A DNA stretch of 64,000 nt from Druceiella hillmani (Eukaryota; Arthropoda; Insecta; Lepidoptera; Hepialidae), in NCBI GenBank assembly GCA_039881145.1, contig JAYKKI010000029.1, forward strand, positions 27,446,001 through 27,510,000. Reading direction: 5' to 3'. Positions 1 to 14,330 of this stretch are shown here, in pieces (position 1 is the stretch's first letter; the number at the start of each line of letters is the position of its first letter). Both the position numbers and the translations under genes were made by a program. The notes under the pieces were generated by a model. It was not told the origin of the DNA. It saw only the letters and a list, made by a program, of their open reading frames with translations, and did not search any database.

Positions 1-1526
1 AATAATTATTTTTTTGAGAAATAGTTCATTTTATCATACATTTCATTACATACATTAACTCCCTCGTCAATTCATTAATTTCCACTTTTTCTCGTTATCT
101 GCATTAATTTCTTATAGTATTTCTATTAGAAGACGGCGGTATGTTACTTAGATGATAAAATTCAATTTTAATAGAAAAAAATTAATTAAATTTCGACGGG
201 ATGTCCTTTATTTTATTTTTATTTTTCCTATTTTATACAATTTTTTTGTTCTAAAATCAAACTGCTAATTAAAAAGTATCCACTTTGGATAACTTTAACG
301 CAAAACGTAATTTGTTAATTATTTTTGGTAGATACACCAAAAATAAGTAAGACCTTCTGGTAAAAAGTTTTTCAAAAATTCGGGGAAAAACGTAAGGGGA
401 AGGGGGGTTATTTTTAAAAATGTCGGTTAAAGCTCATTTAAGATTGTTCGAGCATTTAGTACAAACATTACTGATATACATAAACAAGTTTACCCGAGTC
501 AAAATATTTTAATACATATCCCACTATCTCATATATCCTTATATCCAAAATTATTAACTCCCAAAAACAAAATTCTATTGATGTATGAAACAAAGTATCT
601 GTGGGTCCGTGTTATTTTGGTTTGTATTATGGTTTGCTTTCTTGCCTGCATACCTGTGTTGCCTATATATCTCATCGCAATTAGGTTCAAGGTTTTCACG
701 TTTATCTAGTAGTATACTCAGACAAATATACACATTACTCATACTTTAAAGCTTAATATTTGGCGAAAGATGTTGTTAAATTATACATTTTCAGGTTTAT
801 CACAATACCTACTAATTAATCTGTACCGCGTTCCTAGCATTGTTTAGAAATTTAATAATGTTGAAAATCCGTCTACATTTTGTGTCTATTAATAAAAATA
901 ATTTAAGTAATATTCTCGCACCACGACTGGACTTCGCATTTTGAAGAAACTATTTGCTACTACTCCATAAATACCAATTGTCAAGACCCTCCTCATCTCC
1001 ACCGACATAAATCTCGTTACGATCTCGACCTGTGAAGACCTTACATTTGTGCGTGGAGCGAATCTAGAAACCCATACGTAGATAAGGCGTGATATATAAC
1101 TATTTGTATTCTTCGAATGGAAAGTATAGACATATTTTCTAGCTCGTTATTCCAATGTAAACAGTTATTTACACGGTTACTATTCAACCATTAGTCCCTT
1201 GAAACCATGTGATATTATATACATTTTTTTAGTCGGTGTGAAGTTTTCAATTCTTTTCTCATGTTCACAAGTCCAATTTTGTAGGTTTATTTAATTTTTC
1301 TTGTGTCTGCTGGTATGCATTTTTAACTATTATTGTTGTTTTATTATTATTATTCGATTACTGAGGATGATTATCGTTAATTTTGAATGAATGATTGATA
1401 TCTATAGTGATTTGTCAGTATTATGTATTTCATAAGTTAATTTAACGTAATAGTTTTTTTGGTATTTAATCTATTATATAAATATCTACATATATTTAAG
1501 GATCTATGTACGTAGAATGTTATTTC
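1..1526. other. AT-rich DNA, no gene seen
   Basis: No open frame with protein-like composition and no RNA gene signature was seen on either strand. There are homopolymer runs and short A/T tracts only. Confidence 0.6.
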
Positions 1527-1986
1527 GTTGTGATAATAATATGATACAAGTTAACGTAATATCTAAAAATCGCATTATGATTTGTATCTATTTTTGTCCA
1601 AATGCGATTAATAAATAAATTGTATTGGAAATAAACATACCGATTCTGTTGTATGTCCGTGTTAATGATATCAACTTGTTTAATTTTTTTCGTATATATA
1701 GATATGAGAGACTTACAATTTTATATTAACTTAAGAACCAATTGAATGTAGACATTGTTGTGATAATATTAGGATACAAGTTAACGTAATATCTAAAAAT
1801 CGCATTATGATTTGTATCTATTTTTGTCCATATGCGATTAATAAATAAATTGTATTGGAAATTAACATACCGATTCTGTTGTATGCCCGTGTTAACGATA
1901 TCAACTTATTTAATTTTTTTCGTATATATAGATATGAGAGACTTACAATTTTATATTAACTTAAGAACCAATTGAATGTAGACATT
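1527..1986. repeat. Two-copy tandem duplication, 230-bp unit
   Basis: Copy 1 is 1527-1756 and copy 2 is 1757-1986. Both begin GTTGTGATAATA and end GTAGACATT. They differ at only a handful of positions, for example TGTCCGTG against TGCCCGTG and GTTAATGATATC against GTTAACGATATC, so the duplication is fairly recent compared with the other repeats here. No protein frame is shared by the copies. The unit carries TATA-like strings (CGTATATATAG), but nothing shows that it is a promoter. Confidence 0.95.
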
Positions 1987-4744
<2,758 letters not shown>

Positions 4745-7700
4745 GAAGCGTTTTATTTTTCGACCCATTCTTATTCTACAACTTTTATAACATTTTTTGG
4801 GTATTTTGTTCCTGCCTGCTTTATTTGACCATTTCTGCTTGGTTCCAAAACTATGCTTGTTTAGGTACTGTGAACACACAATGCCTAATTGTTTAAGAAA
4901 AAGTTAAAGATAACATATGCTAAACCGTAAATAATTCATACCTTTGTTTTTTTATGTTTACGGTGCTTTCAAGTTCATGACTTTAAATTTCTACTAACTT
5001 GCTTGAAGTCTTTGATTGGCTTGTAGTCCAATGAGGGCTTTCAATATTCCTTAATATACCTCTCAATGATCTTGACATTGCAAATTGACAGGTATTACAC
5101 CGTAATTACCATCTCTATGTTAATGACTTAACAAATATATTTCCACATTGGTATCCATTCTGTAACAATCTTAAATCTATCTTCCCAATATTTTTCTTCA
5201 GTCGATTAGTGAGTTTTGAAATAAGTATTTTAATAACACAATTGAGAGACATCCCAATATACCACGATTTTTTGCTCAAAAACTGTTACCTAAAAGGGAT
5301 TTTTCGTATCTACAATTACATGGTGCGCCAAACTCATTCACCCCTCTGTGACTGAGATTGGCGTATTTTAAACTTGGACTTACTGACCGATCAAATACTT
5401 AAACCCGTATATAGGAAAGTATTATCGATGTGTTCATTTTGTCTTGTCTTGAATTAAATACTATAGTGAGCAGCTTGATATTATACTACAACGAATTTTC
5501 TTCATTTTGTAACAAAAAAAATCGATAGATGCATTTTGAAGAAAATATAGAAATGTTTAATAGTGTTTGATGGAAAAATACATATCTACATAGAGTAAAG
5601 CAGCCATTACTATCGTTTACCCCCGTAATGAACAGATACATGGATATACAAAGACAAATCATATCAATGTCTGAACTGAAGAAATAAGATTCGATCCAGA
5701 AGTGATGTTGTTAAGTGGATTACCAGCCCATAAGTGAGAGAATGTTATTGATACCTACACTTCATCTAGTCCACTCATCGACTAAAGTCTCCTTAGCAAA
5801 TTGTCTGGCGCCTATTGTTAATTGTAATCATTGTAATTTTAATATTTTCATAGCACAATTTCTAAAACATAACACGAGTTTACTAACTATCTTCTTTGCC
5901 TGTGACGGTATTGACAGATATTTTTAATCACTTTAATTTTAAAAAAGTTTAAGAGAATCACTTCTCTGACCGTATTTGTCTCAAATCTCCCTTTTTGATA
6001 AATGGTAATTTACAAATAAAATTTATTCCTCTATTTTTTAAATGCTAGAAAATTAACATAATCAAAAGAGCCGTTATGAATATGTAATAGGAATATGAAT
6101 GGTATGCATTTGAAAGAAACTATTAATGCCAGTGGGAAAATATATAATAAATTTAAAAATATAAAACATTTCATAAAAGTATTTATGGTCATCTTTTAAC
6201 ATTAGAAATTAATATTTTTAACAGTGAAAATATTTTGTTTTGTTACATTTTGAAATTGCTTCACTAATTTTTGTTCACATACTGTTAATAATTAAGAAAA
6301 TGAAAGACATGACAGACTTTCGGAGCGGATTTTATGTAACATACAGCATCTATAGACGGTAACTTTCAAAGCCAATATTTAAATATTTTTTACCAAAACA
6401 AAGTATCCCCATTGTTTTTATCTTCTACTAAATTCAAATTACAATTTACTCGTAGGTAAATTGATAGCGGGTAAACAATATTGTAAAAGTGGTAAGAAAT
6501 TTTCATTCATAAATTTTTTTATTTTATTGACTTTAGATTTTATCAACCGTATTTATGATCACGCTTCAATATTTTATATATAAATATAAATTTTAGCTTT
6601 CTGTGCTCCTCCTCCATATAATTTAACTATATCAAATTTCTCAATCCTTTTCGCTCGCTTAAAAGGGGTACAAAGTTTTTTCTTCACGTATTAATATATA
6701 ATTTTTTTAGAAGACACGTGAGCGTTCTATTCGACGATGACGATCTTGGACAAATAGCTATTAAACCACCACAGCTATTATCGTCATCGAATAGAAAGAT
6801 GGTTATTGGGGCGGAGTCACGATTTTTTTGCTCTCCGCCATAAATAATAAGGAATGGAAAGTGAGAGATGGCATTACTGTACGATTAGTCTGGTGTCAAT
6901 ATGTCAACATTAATTTTTTTTTGTTGATTTAAAATATCAATCTATCGCGAATTTCTTCACAACTAACGAGTGCCTATTTAAAACATTGAATGAAAGCCAA
7001 ATAAAAATAAAAAGAAAATCTGTACCTTTTATTAAATAATCTTAAATATACACATTACATGGGATATCTCTTACGCATTGATTCATACGCAAACATTTAA
7101 CGATTCGTTGTCTGCACCTTTGTCAATTTAAATGACACGATGTCTGAAAATTTCATGTTACTTTGTAGGAAGTTTCGGGCCACAACGTAGGAGCACTCTA
7201 ATGCACGAAGGTGTTGCCTCCGCATAGGTACGTCTGCAGAAATTGACTGTTATTAGTCGCATATTAGAGGAATATAATGAAGAGAACAGAAACAAAGCGA
7301 ATTAGAGGAAACGGTCGAAGAACGCAAGACATAATATAAAAAGATGGCCAATAAAAACCGTGGAATAAAGGAATTGTCATAACAGACTCGTCAGGTAGAA
7401 ACAAGATTAAAGAATAACGAATCATCGGAAAAACAGAGTGATGTATTAGAAACAAAAGTGGAAACAAGGCAAACAAGGTAAGATTTTCCACCTTACTTTG
7501 TTTGCCTTGGTGGAAAAGTAGTAAGGGAACATTGGAGGAATGTGTAAAAATAAAAAGAATATATTAAAATAAAACATGTCAAACAGAAGATGAACTAGCA
7601 TTATAATGGTTCTTCACACATTTAGTTACTTGTTAACATTTAAGGGTACACAATGTTTATTTTAAACGGCTTAGAAACATTAAAAATATAAGAAAATAAC

Positions 7701-8310
7701 TATTATTTTACAGTAATCTTTAAATCAGTTAATTTTATTAGTTCTCTTTTGTCGTAATTTTTAGCCCAGTAACTTCGGAAATTATGTATTTTTCGGAATA
7801 TCTTTTTAAATATGCAATATAAATTTTAAAATTTTGTATTCTTCATAACGAACTCTTCCAAATGATACCTTACATAATGTACAAAGTTTAAAAAACTTGT
7901 TTTAAGACTAATATTTACTCCATTTTAAATTCTTATATAAATAGTGTTTAAAAAGTTAAGCTAGTGTAAAATATATGGTTTATTAAGATGCATTAATGTT
8001 TAAATTGAATGTTTTTAGGTCGTATTGTTTCTGAAAAAGTGAGTAGGTGGGTATATTCATCTTTTTCAAGGGTCTTTAGCAAAAGGAAGTATAAATCCAA
8101 CGGGTATGAATCTGTGTTTCTGACCTCGTGGGTAATTTCTTCAGAAGTGACAATAGTCCAATCGTACAGGTCGTAAATTCATATTTTACTTCTTTCTTTT
8201 GGTTATAATTCTCTTCTCCTCCAAAGATGGTTATGAAATTCTATATTTTGTTTACGTAATTGTCAACACTGTGATAATAGTTATTTCCATTTCCAAATAT
8301 ACTGATTTGG
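4745..8310. repeat. Large dispersed repeat, copy A
   Basis: This segment is collinear with 57266-63725 (copy B). Its right end is also collinear with 51850-52170 plus 53655-54310 (copy C). Anchors shared with B: 4747 AAGCGTTTT and 57266; 5387 GACCGATCAAA and 57897; 5517 ATCGATAGATGCATT and 58024; 6312 GACAGACTTTCGGAGC and 58807; 7058 CATGGGATA and 61515; 8120 CTGACCTCG and 63567. No reading frame is kept between copies, so the conservation is not that of an active gene. An imperfect inverted repeat lies at 6725-6798 and a 17-bp one at 7466-7508 (one mismatch). Three copies suggest an old transposable element or its non-coding part; an old segmental duplication is the alternative. The ends are estimates. 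Confidence 0.85.
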
Positions 8311-9339
8311 TTAAAGTAGTTATTGGCCTGACCAATCCGTCTTCTTATTGACTTTCTCCGATTGTTTTCCATCAAGATATATTATTAGGCTGTAATTATT
8401 TTTTTATACACGTACGTATTTTGATCTTACATTATAAAAAAAACTGCTACAATGTATACCAACCGCTTTCTATCGAAAACTTAACTTGCAATATATTATT
8501 GATTGTTTCTGAAAGCCCATAACGCTTAACAATTGGAATTGCGCCGTGACATACATTAAAATTTCGCTAGAATTTTCAGATTCAGCACTCAAATATACGG
8601 TAGTAATTATCATCAAAATATGTTTAGAATGTGAATACATATGTACGTGTGTGTTAACGCACCTTAAATACAAAACGTTTCTGTGTATAGGCGTTCCTAT
8701 TGATAATTCAGTTGATCCATTCATAGTATGAATTACGTAAGAATACACTTAAAATAAGTCATTTAAAATAAATAATGAACAAGTAATACTTCTTGTTCTT
8801 TGCCTTTTCTTCTTTTTGCACTTTTAAAACTGTATTATCTTACGGAGAGATATTTATATTCGTAATTACATTTTATTTCCTTAATTATTATATAATTAAC
8901 TAGCGGGTAAAGTTCCATCGTTTTTCGCCTATTGTGAATACGTCCGCGCGTTCATATGTACTTGCATGCGTACGTGCATATATATTAAAGTTACGATTCC
9001 ATTTCTTCGTAAAGTTCTTTGCCATAAACATGCTACGAAACTTGAGTTACACTCTGATGATGTCATCAATATAAATTTATAAGTTACAAGTAGCTGTCCC
9101 GTCATAGTGACATAAAACTTCCATACTCACTTTTATCAGCTGAATAATCTATTCCAAATATAATCTAATTCTCATTCTGTAAAAAATGTTACCATTACAG
9201 ATTTTACACAATTTTATTTTATTTTACCAAAAATTATTGGAATCTACTCCAATTCCTTTAGCAATGAAAGAGTTTTAGTATTTGAAAATGATAGTCGATA
9301 TAGGTGCAGTCTAAAAGTAGAACTTAAATTTTCGATTTG
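8311..9339. other. AT-rich DNA, no gene seen
   Basis: A purine-pyrimidine alternating stretch rich in CpG and TG sits near 8940-8985. Two overlapping frames of 61 and 92 codons near 8.5-8.7 kb lie on opposite strands; neither looks like a known family. Confidence 0.5.
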
Positions 9340-9380
9340 GGTATAAATTATACAAAGGTATGGTATAAATTATACAAAGG
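9340..9380. repeat. Two direct copies of a 19-mer
   Basis: GGTATAAATTATACAAAGG occurs at 9340-9358 and again at 9362-9380 (22-bp period), directly next to the left arm of the large hairpin. Each copy has an internal palindrome (GTATAAATTATAC). Confidence 0.95.
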
Positions 9381-9475
9381 CTTCAATTAACCACAATACC
9401 TATGACAAAAATCACCTTCATCCTTGTTTCAAGGATGAAGGTGATTTTTGTCATAGGTATTGTGGTTAATTGAAG
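9381..9475. repeat. Perfect 46-bp inverted repeat, 3-nt loop
   Basis: The left arm 9381-9426 starts CTTCAATTAACCAC and ends TTCATCCTTG. The right arm 9430-9475 is its exact reverse complement over all 46 positions, and the loop is TTT. RNA across it would form a pre-miRNA-like stem, but perfect arms and a 3-nt loop fit a recent snap-back duplication (or an assembly foldback) better than a processed hairpin gene. Confidence 0.97.
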
Positions 9476-12400
9476 TATATTATACCTGATGGTATCTAGA
9501 TACAAATATCCAAATTATTTAAAACCTAAGTAACATATACTGTATCTTCTCCAACATTACGAGTAGATTGTAGGTACCATCATATGGAGATTAAATGGCT
9601 ATACGAGCATATATACGCTTTGTTTTAATTAATAAGCTAAACAGTCTTGAAGTATTAAGACATTATATGCAAAACGAAATGTGCGAATATTATTCCTCTA
9701 TGTGTACGCATTTTAACAAAAAATTATATCGTCATGTAACGTGATAATGTCTTCCATAATTACACTAAAACCCTACATCGAATTGACATGCAGCGGATCA
9801 TTGTCATATATCTTATACAAATATATCCTATGAATACGCACAAATATAATCACGAAAACACACATAGTGATGTTCAAATATAATTTATTCTTAAATTTCC
9901 TTCAAGCATAGAATCATTTTCATAATAAATGTCATGAGACTCCTGTCATTTTGTATAATTTGTAAAAAATTAAAACCTGGTATGAATAACGTTCCGGCAA
10001 AAATGTTAGGAAATTAAACTTATAAATAACTCATACCACATAATTTTAGTATTCGTGAGATAAATGATAACTGTTCCTGAAAATAATGTAAAGTAATTGA
10101 GTAAAGTAATAATTACTGTTAAGCCAAAAATACATAAGATATTTTTCATAATCTGTTAATGAATCCATAATCTGTTAACCAACCCGAAACGTGAATACAG
10201 ACCGTCATTGACTTCTTTCAACTATCATTTTATCCATTTCAAAGCTTAAGAAACCTGAAAACAATTAATGAGCAATTTTTTGAGTCTTGTTTTCTATTTA
10301 TAATTCTCTTTTCTTAAAATTTTATATTTTTAAAAAGGCTCTCTCGTGGTAAGATCTTATCTTAAATGTATAGTTTGAATTCTTGAATGCAAATTACATA
10401 TAACTGAACAATGGGCTTAAACTCATTTCAATATCATACTTTTGATAAGTCGTTATTTATAAATTTTCAAAACCAAAATCTTATGTTAATATGCACTGTT
10501 AATTGTTTTATACTCACTTTTATAATGATTTTTTATACAAATTTCGTTATAAACAAACTAAATTTAGGAACAAATCATTAGGGATATAAAATAATAATTA
10601 ACAAGTTATATTATTTCAACTGTTGTCAGCTAAATTTAATATGGATAAATTTAAATCCACAGGAATATTATTGAAATTATTTACTATAAATAGTACCAAT
10701 TATTCATTTAACAATATATAGGTATAAATAATGGCACGAGTAAGATTAAAAAACTGCTTCAGATTTGAACAGCATTTGTTTAGAGTATAATAGCATCAAT
10801 TAAGATTATCTAAGATAAATATACCATTAAGTTAACAAAAAAGTAGCATATCAGATTAACATTGTCGGCGATTGAAATTTTGTATGGGACAGCTTGCTTT
10901 CAATTTAATGATGGAAATAAATGATTAAGTTTGCAACCAATAAATTCGCCATCTCAGTTTTAGTGCTAGTTTATATGGTAGCCAAGTTGAATTTTCCACT
11001 TCTTCCATAAAGCACGATTTTTTCTATCGTAATATGAAGGAATGAATGATTACCAGAGGGATAATGCATTCATAAAATGGGACCCGTTTATGTAAAGTTT
11101 TTATTTTACTTAAACGGGTTTTACTTTAACGAGGACTTTGGGCCCCTGTGGGGATCGTTACAGATATCAATATTTACAACTATGAATCGTTGGAATGAAT
11201 GCTTAGATGTATCTGAAGAACTTCACAAATTTTATTGCACATAGTGTATGTTGGAACGGAAACGGAATTCATAAGGCAAAAGCGCTTTATTGACCGACCT
11301 ACTATTTTATAAAAAAAATGATTTGTCGATGCAACGCGCTTCAGTAAAATCCTAAAATCACATTCATCAGCTGCAAAATCAGATTCGATACAGCATCAAC
11401 TAAGACGAGAGCGCTACAGGGTAATTGCTAAAGATAAAGGATTTTATTTTTTATTTAGTTCGTAATTAACGAAAACCTCATGAACAAATTAAACATTATG
11501 TTCTCAATGGAAATCTTACAAAAATATAATTTAAAATGAATGATTTATAATTAATATTCGATTCTATTTGAAGCTACGAATGGATGTTCGAAGGCACGCG
11601 ATGAAAGCGTTTAAATGACAATTTATTAGGCCCAATAGCATAATAAATTGAGTGAATTTAAATTTAGACATTCGTAAATATTTGTGTTTTTAAAAAAAAA
11701 ATTAAATCTATCAAAGAAAATGCATTGTGTTTTAGTACAGGCATACACTAATTTTACCAAGTAGAAATCTAACTAAGTTTTGTAAGCAAATAGACATTGT
11801 GGGTATCTATCTTTACGGTGAAACGGTTAAATAATTTTAATAAATTTCGTATTCCAATTACTTAGAAATACGACAAAAGTGTAAAAAACACAATTAAAAT
11901 AATAAATTGTTTTTAAGACTACGTACCTAAAATGTAAAGACGGAAGGTGAAACTGCGGTGTCTGTCTGTCCGTATATCACTATTTCCTCTCTGACTGTTT
12001 CTCTATGGCTTTCTCTACGGCTATCAACACAAAATTTGACATATTCGCAAAAATTGCTTGCCTATTATTTCCATCCTTCTATTATAGTACCTGAGTGATA
12101 AGGGTAGCAAATATCACAGAAATTTTAGGTATTTTATTGAAAATAAATTAACTATAATGAGTAATAAAATAATTAAATGCACATTAATTTTTATATGGTC
12201 TATCATTGTTAATATTTGTGCAATAAAGTTAATTAAAGTTCCAGGAACTTCACAAACATCACTCCATATTGTACTTTTTTAATGCAACCGTCATGACGAT
12301 GATCAATTTTAAAAACAAAAACGTATACAGTAGAAAGTTTTCCTCATTTGAAAGTAGCAAATATATATTTATTCAATATATATTTACAAAATATACAGTT

Positions 12401-13784
12401 TCTCTTAAATTATTAAAATAAAATAGCGAGCAAGTCTGCAGGTAGAAAAGCGAGCTTTTTAAATCAAGTAGTTGGAGAAAACTGTGATAATGATATTTAG
12501 GCAACCGTAAAGGGGGATGGGTGACTATGTCTCGTAATTTTAATGTTTCGTTCCCCAAAAAGAAAAAAACAAAAGAAATTCTTCTAAAACTGCAAAGTTT
12601 AGTGAAATATGTTACAAATGTCCTGAATCATCGTACTCGCTGACTGTTCTGAGCGCAATTCACCTTTTCAAACGATTCTCTGCAGAAACTAAACGGTTTT
12701 GCTAATTTCTTTCTACGTAAACAATACCTAGGTGTCGCTTGATTTCAGTTGGTGATTTCATTCTTTTATTGAGACATTAATCAAGGCATAATACTTAGTT
12801 TTAAGCATCTTCATTCTTTACTGCACTTGTTTTGCATTCGATGAAAATATCTTGTCAATTAAATTTAAAAAACTGTATAACATTTAAATCAGTATCTAGT
12901 GAATAATTTACTTATCTAATGATAACAAAATTGTCGATCAAATATTATCCATAAAAGGAGAGGTAGGGCTCTTTAAACTTTATGATCTTTTCTTATGAGA
13001 TATCTATAAGGAAAGTATATTTATGTAATTACATCTTTGCACAATAATATACAAATAAATACTTCGATTTTCCAAGTCAATCAAAAGCTCAACTTAAAAA
13101 CATAATTAAAGGTTTTAAACGTATTCATATAAAAAAGAAAACGTACAATGTGTGAAAAAGACAGCTTAAGATACGCCATTACAGACGGTATGGTGTGTCA
13201 TACGGCAATAATGCCGTATGTATGGCAGTATGTTCGCTATTACTCATGTGAACAAATTGTAATCAATAAAAGAATATAAGAATAAAACCGTATTCTTTCT
13301 CAATCTACTTTAAAGTTTGTGTATACAATAAATGAGTCAAATCAAAGTAATTTCCAGAAAAAAACATATTTTATTGGGAAAAGTATAAGGATTCGAAGAC
13401 CAAAAAATCAAAGAAATCATACTTGGAAATTATAATGGGAAAACGTTTAAGAACCCTTAAATGCATTTATTGACACAACATATTTCACACTTTTACAACA
13501 CACAAAACAAGATGTAAGGGAGTATGTATGCATAGACAGTGGTACCATGATTAGAAATAAGAAGTTTATGTAGGATTTCTTGAAGAATTTCTAGATCATG
13601 TAAACTTATAGTAATAAATCTGGATTTAAGAAAAGGTATATAATATTTCTATAGATCTACAGGGATATTTCAGTACATTAAAAAAGGCTAATAATATTTC
13701 GATTATACTAAGTGTAAGTCTTAAATATAATTAGGGCTAATGAAGGTTGAAAATAATAAAGGAGATAATTCTGTCCAGAAATAA
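9476..13784. other. Long AT-rich interval, no gene seen
   Basis: There is no convincing coding frame. Small items: a stem at 11082-11119, a GTCTGTCTGTCCGT string near 11961-11975 like those in many insect repeats, and a short palindrome CATACGGCA/TGCCGTATG at 13199-13220. Confidence 0.5.
11082..11119. repeat. 15-bp inverted repeat
   Basis: ACCCGTTTATGTAAA (11082-11096) pairs with TTTACTTAAACGGGT (11105-11119) with one mismatch and an 8-nt loop. A G+C-richer patch (GGGCCCCTGTGGGGATC) follows. It may be the end of a small element, but I saw no partner terminus. Confidence 0.6.
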
Positions 13785-13991
13785 GCAATTGAACCAATTA
13801 AGAGAGAGTTTGGAAACATTACGGACTCCGATCGAGAAAGAAGTCCGTGAAAAGACGTTTCATTTCAATTGTCCGACATAAAAACTGAAGTAAACGTTGT
13901 TGCACTCAGCTTAACAAAAAATAATTATAATTCTGATAGTTCATTTAAGATGGGTGGAAATAAGACAGCCCACCGAATACACAGTAAGTAA
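13785..13991 (+). pseudogene. Unidentified broken reading frame
   Basis: One frame reads 69 codons between flanking stops with a single internal TGA. It starts AIEPIKREFGNITDSDRERS, is then interrupted, and resumes KDVSFQLSDIKTEVNV. The mix of Asp, Glu, Ser, Arg and Thr is more protein-like than that of neighbouring frames. It could be a decayed exon or chance; I recognise no family. Confidence 0.2.
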
Positions 13992-14264
13992 CAATATTAA
14001 AAATGTAATACCCTCTGTTAAAATTGTTTTAAAACATTTATATAAAAATATAAATGTATGAAATTTAATATCGCTTTGAAAATATCGTTCCGTGGAAACC
14101 AAATTTTTGATATGATCATCTTCTCTTAAAATTGATGTAAATTCTATATAAAAGGTAAAATAAAAAGAAAATAGTAGAAGTGAATAGAATCAAATGTTAT
14201 TACCATTCAAATACTTATTTACAATATAAACTTTATTAATGAGACATCGTTTAACGTGATATAG

Positions 14265-14268
<4 letters not shown>

Positions 14269-14328
<60 letters not shown>
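14269..14328. repeat. (AT)30 microsatellite
   Basis: An uninterrupted AT dinucleotide run of 60 bp. Confidence 0.97.

Positions 14329-14330
<2 letters not shown>

Noticed and set aside
5715..5927. 70-codon frame in copy A with a counterpart at 58237-58440 in copy B
   Set aside because: The DNA aligns but the peptides do not, so the frames are not a conserved gene.
7264..7491. 75-codon minus-strand frame inside copy A
   Set aside because: Not preserved in the aligned part of copy B (61740-61960).
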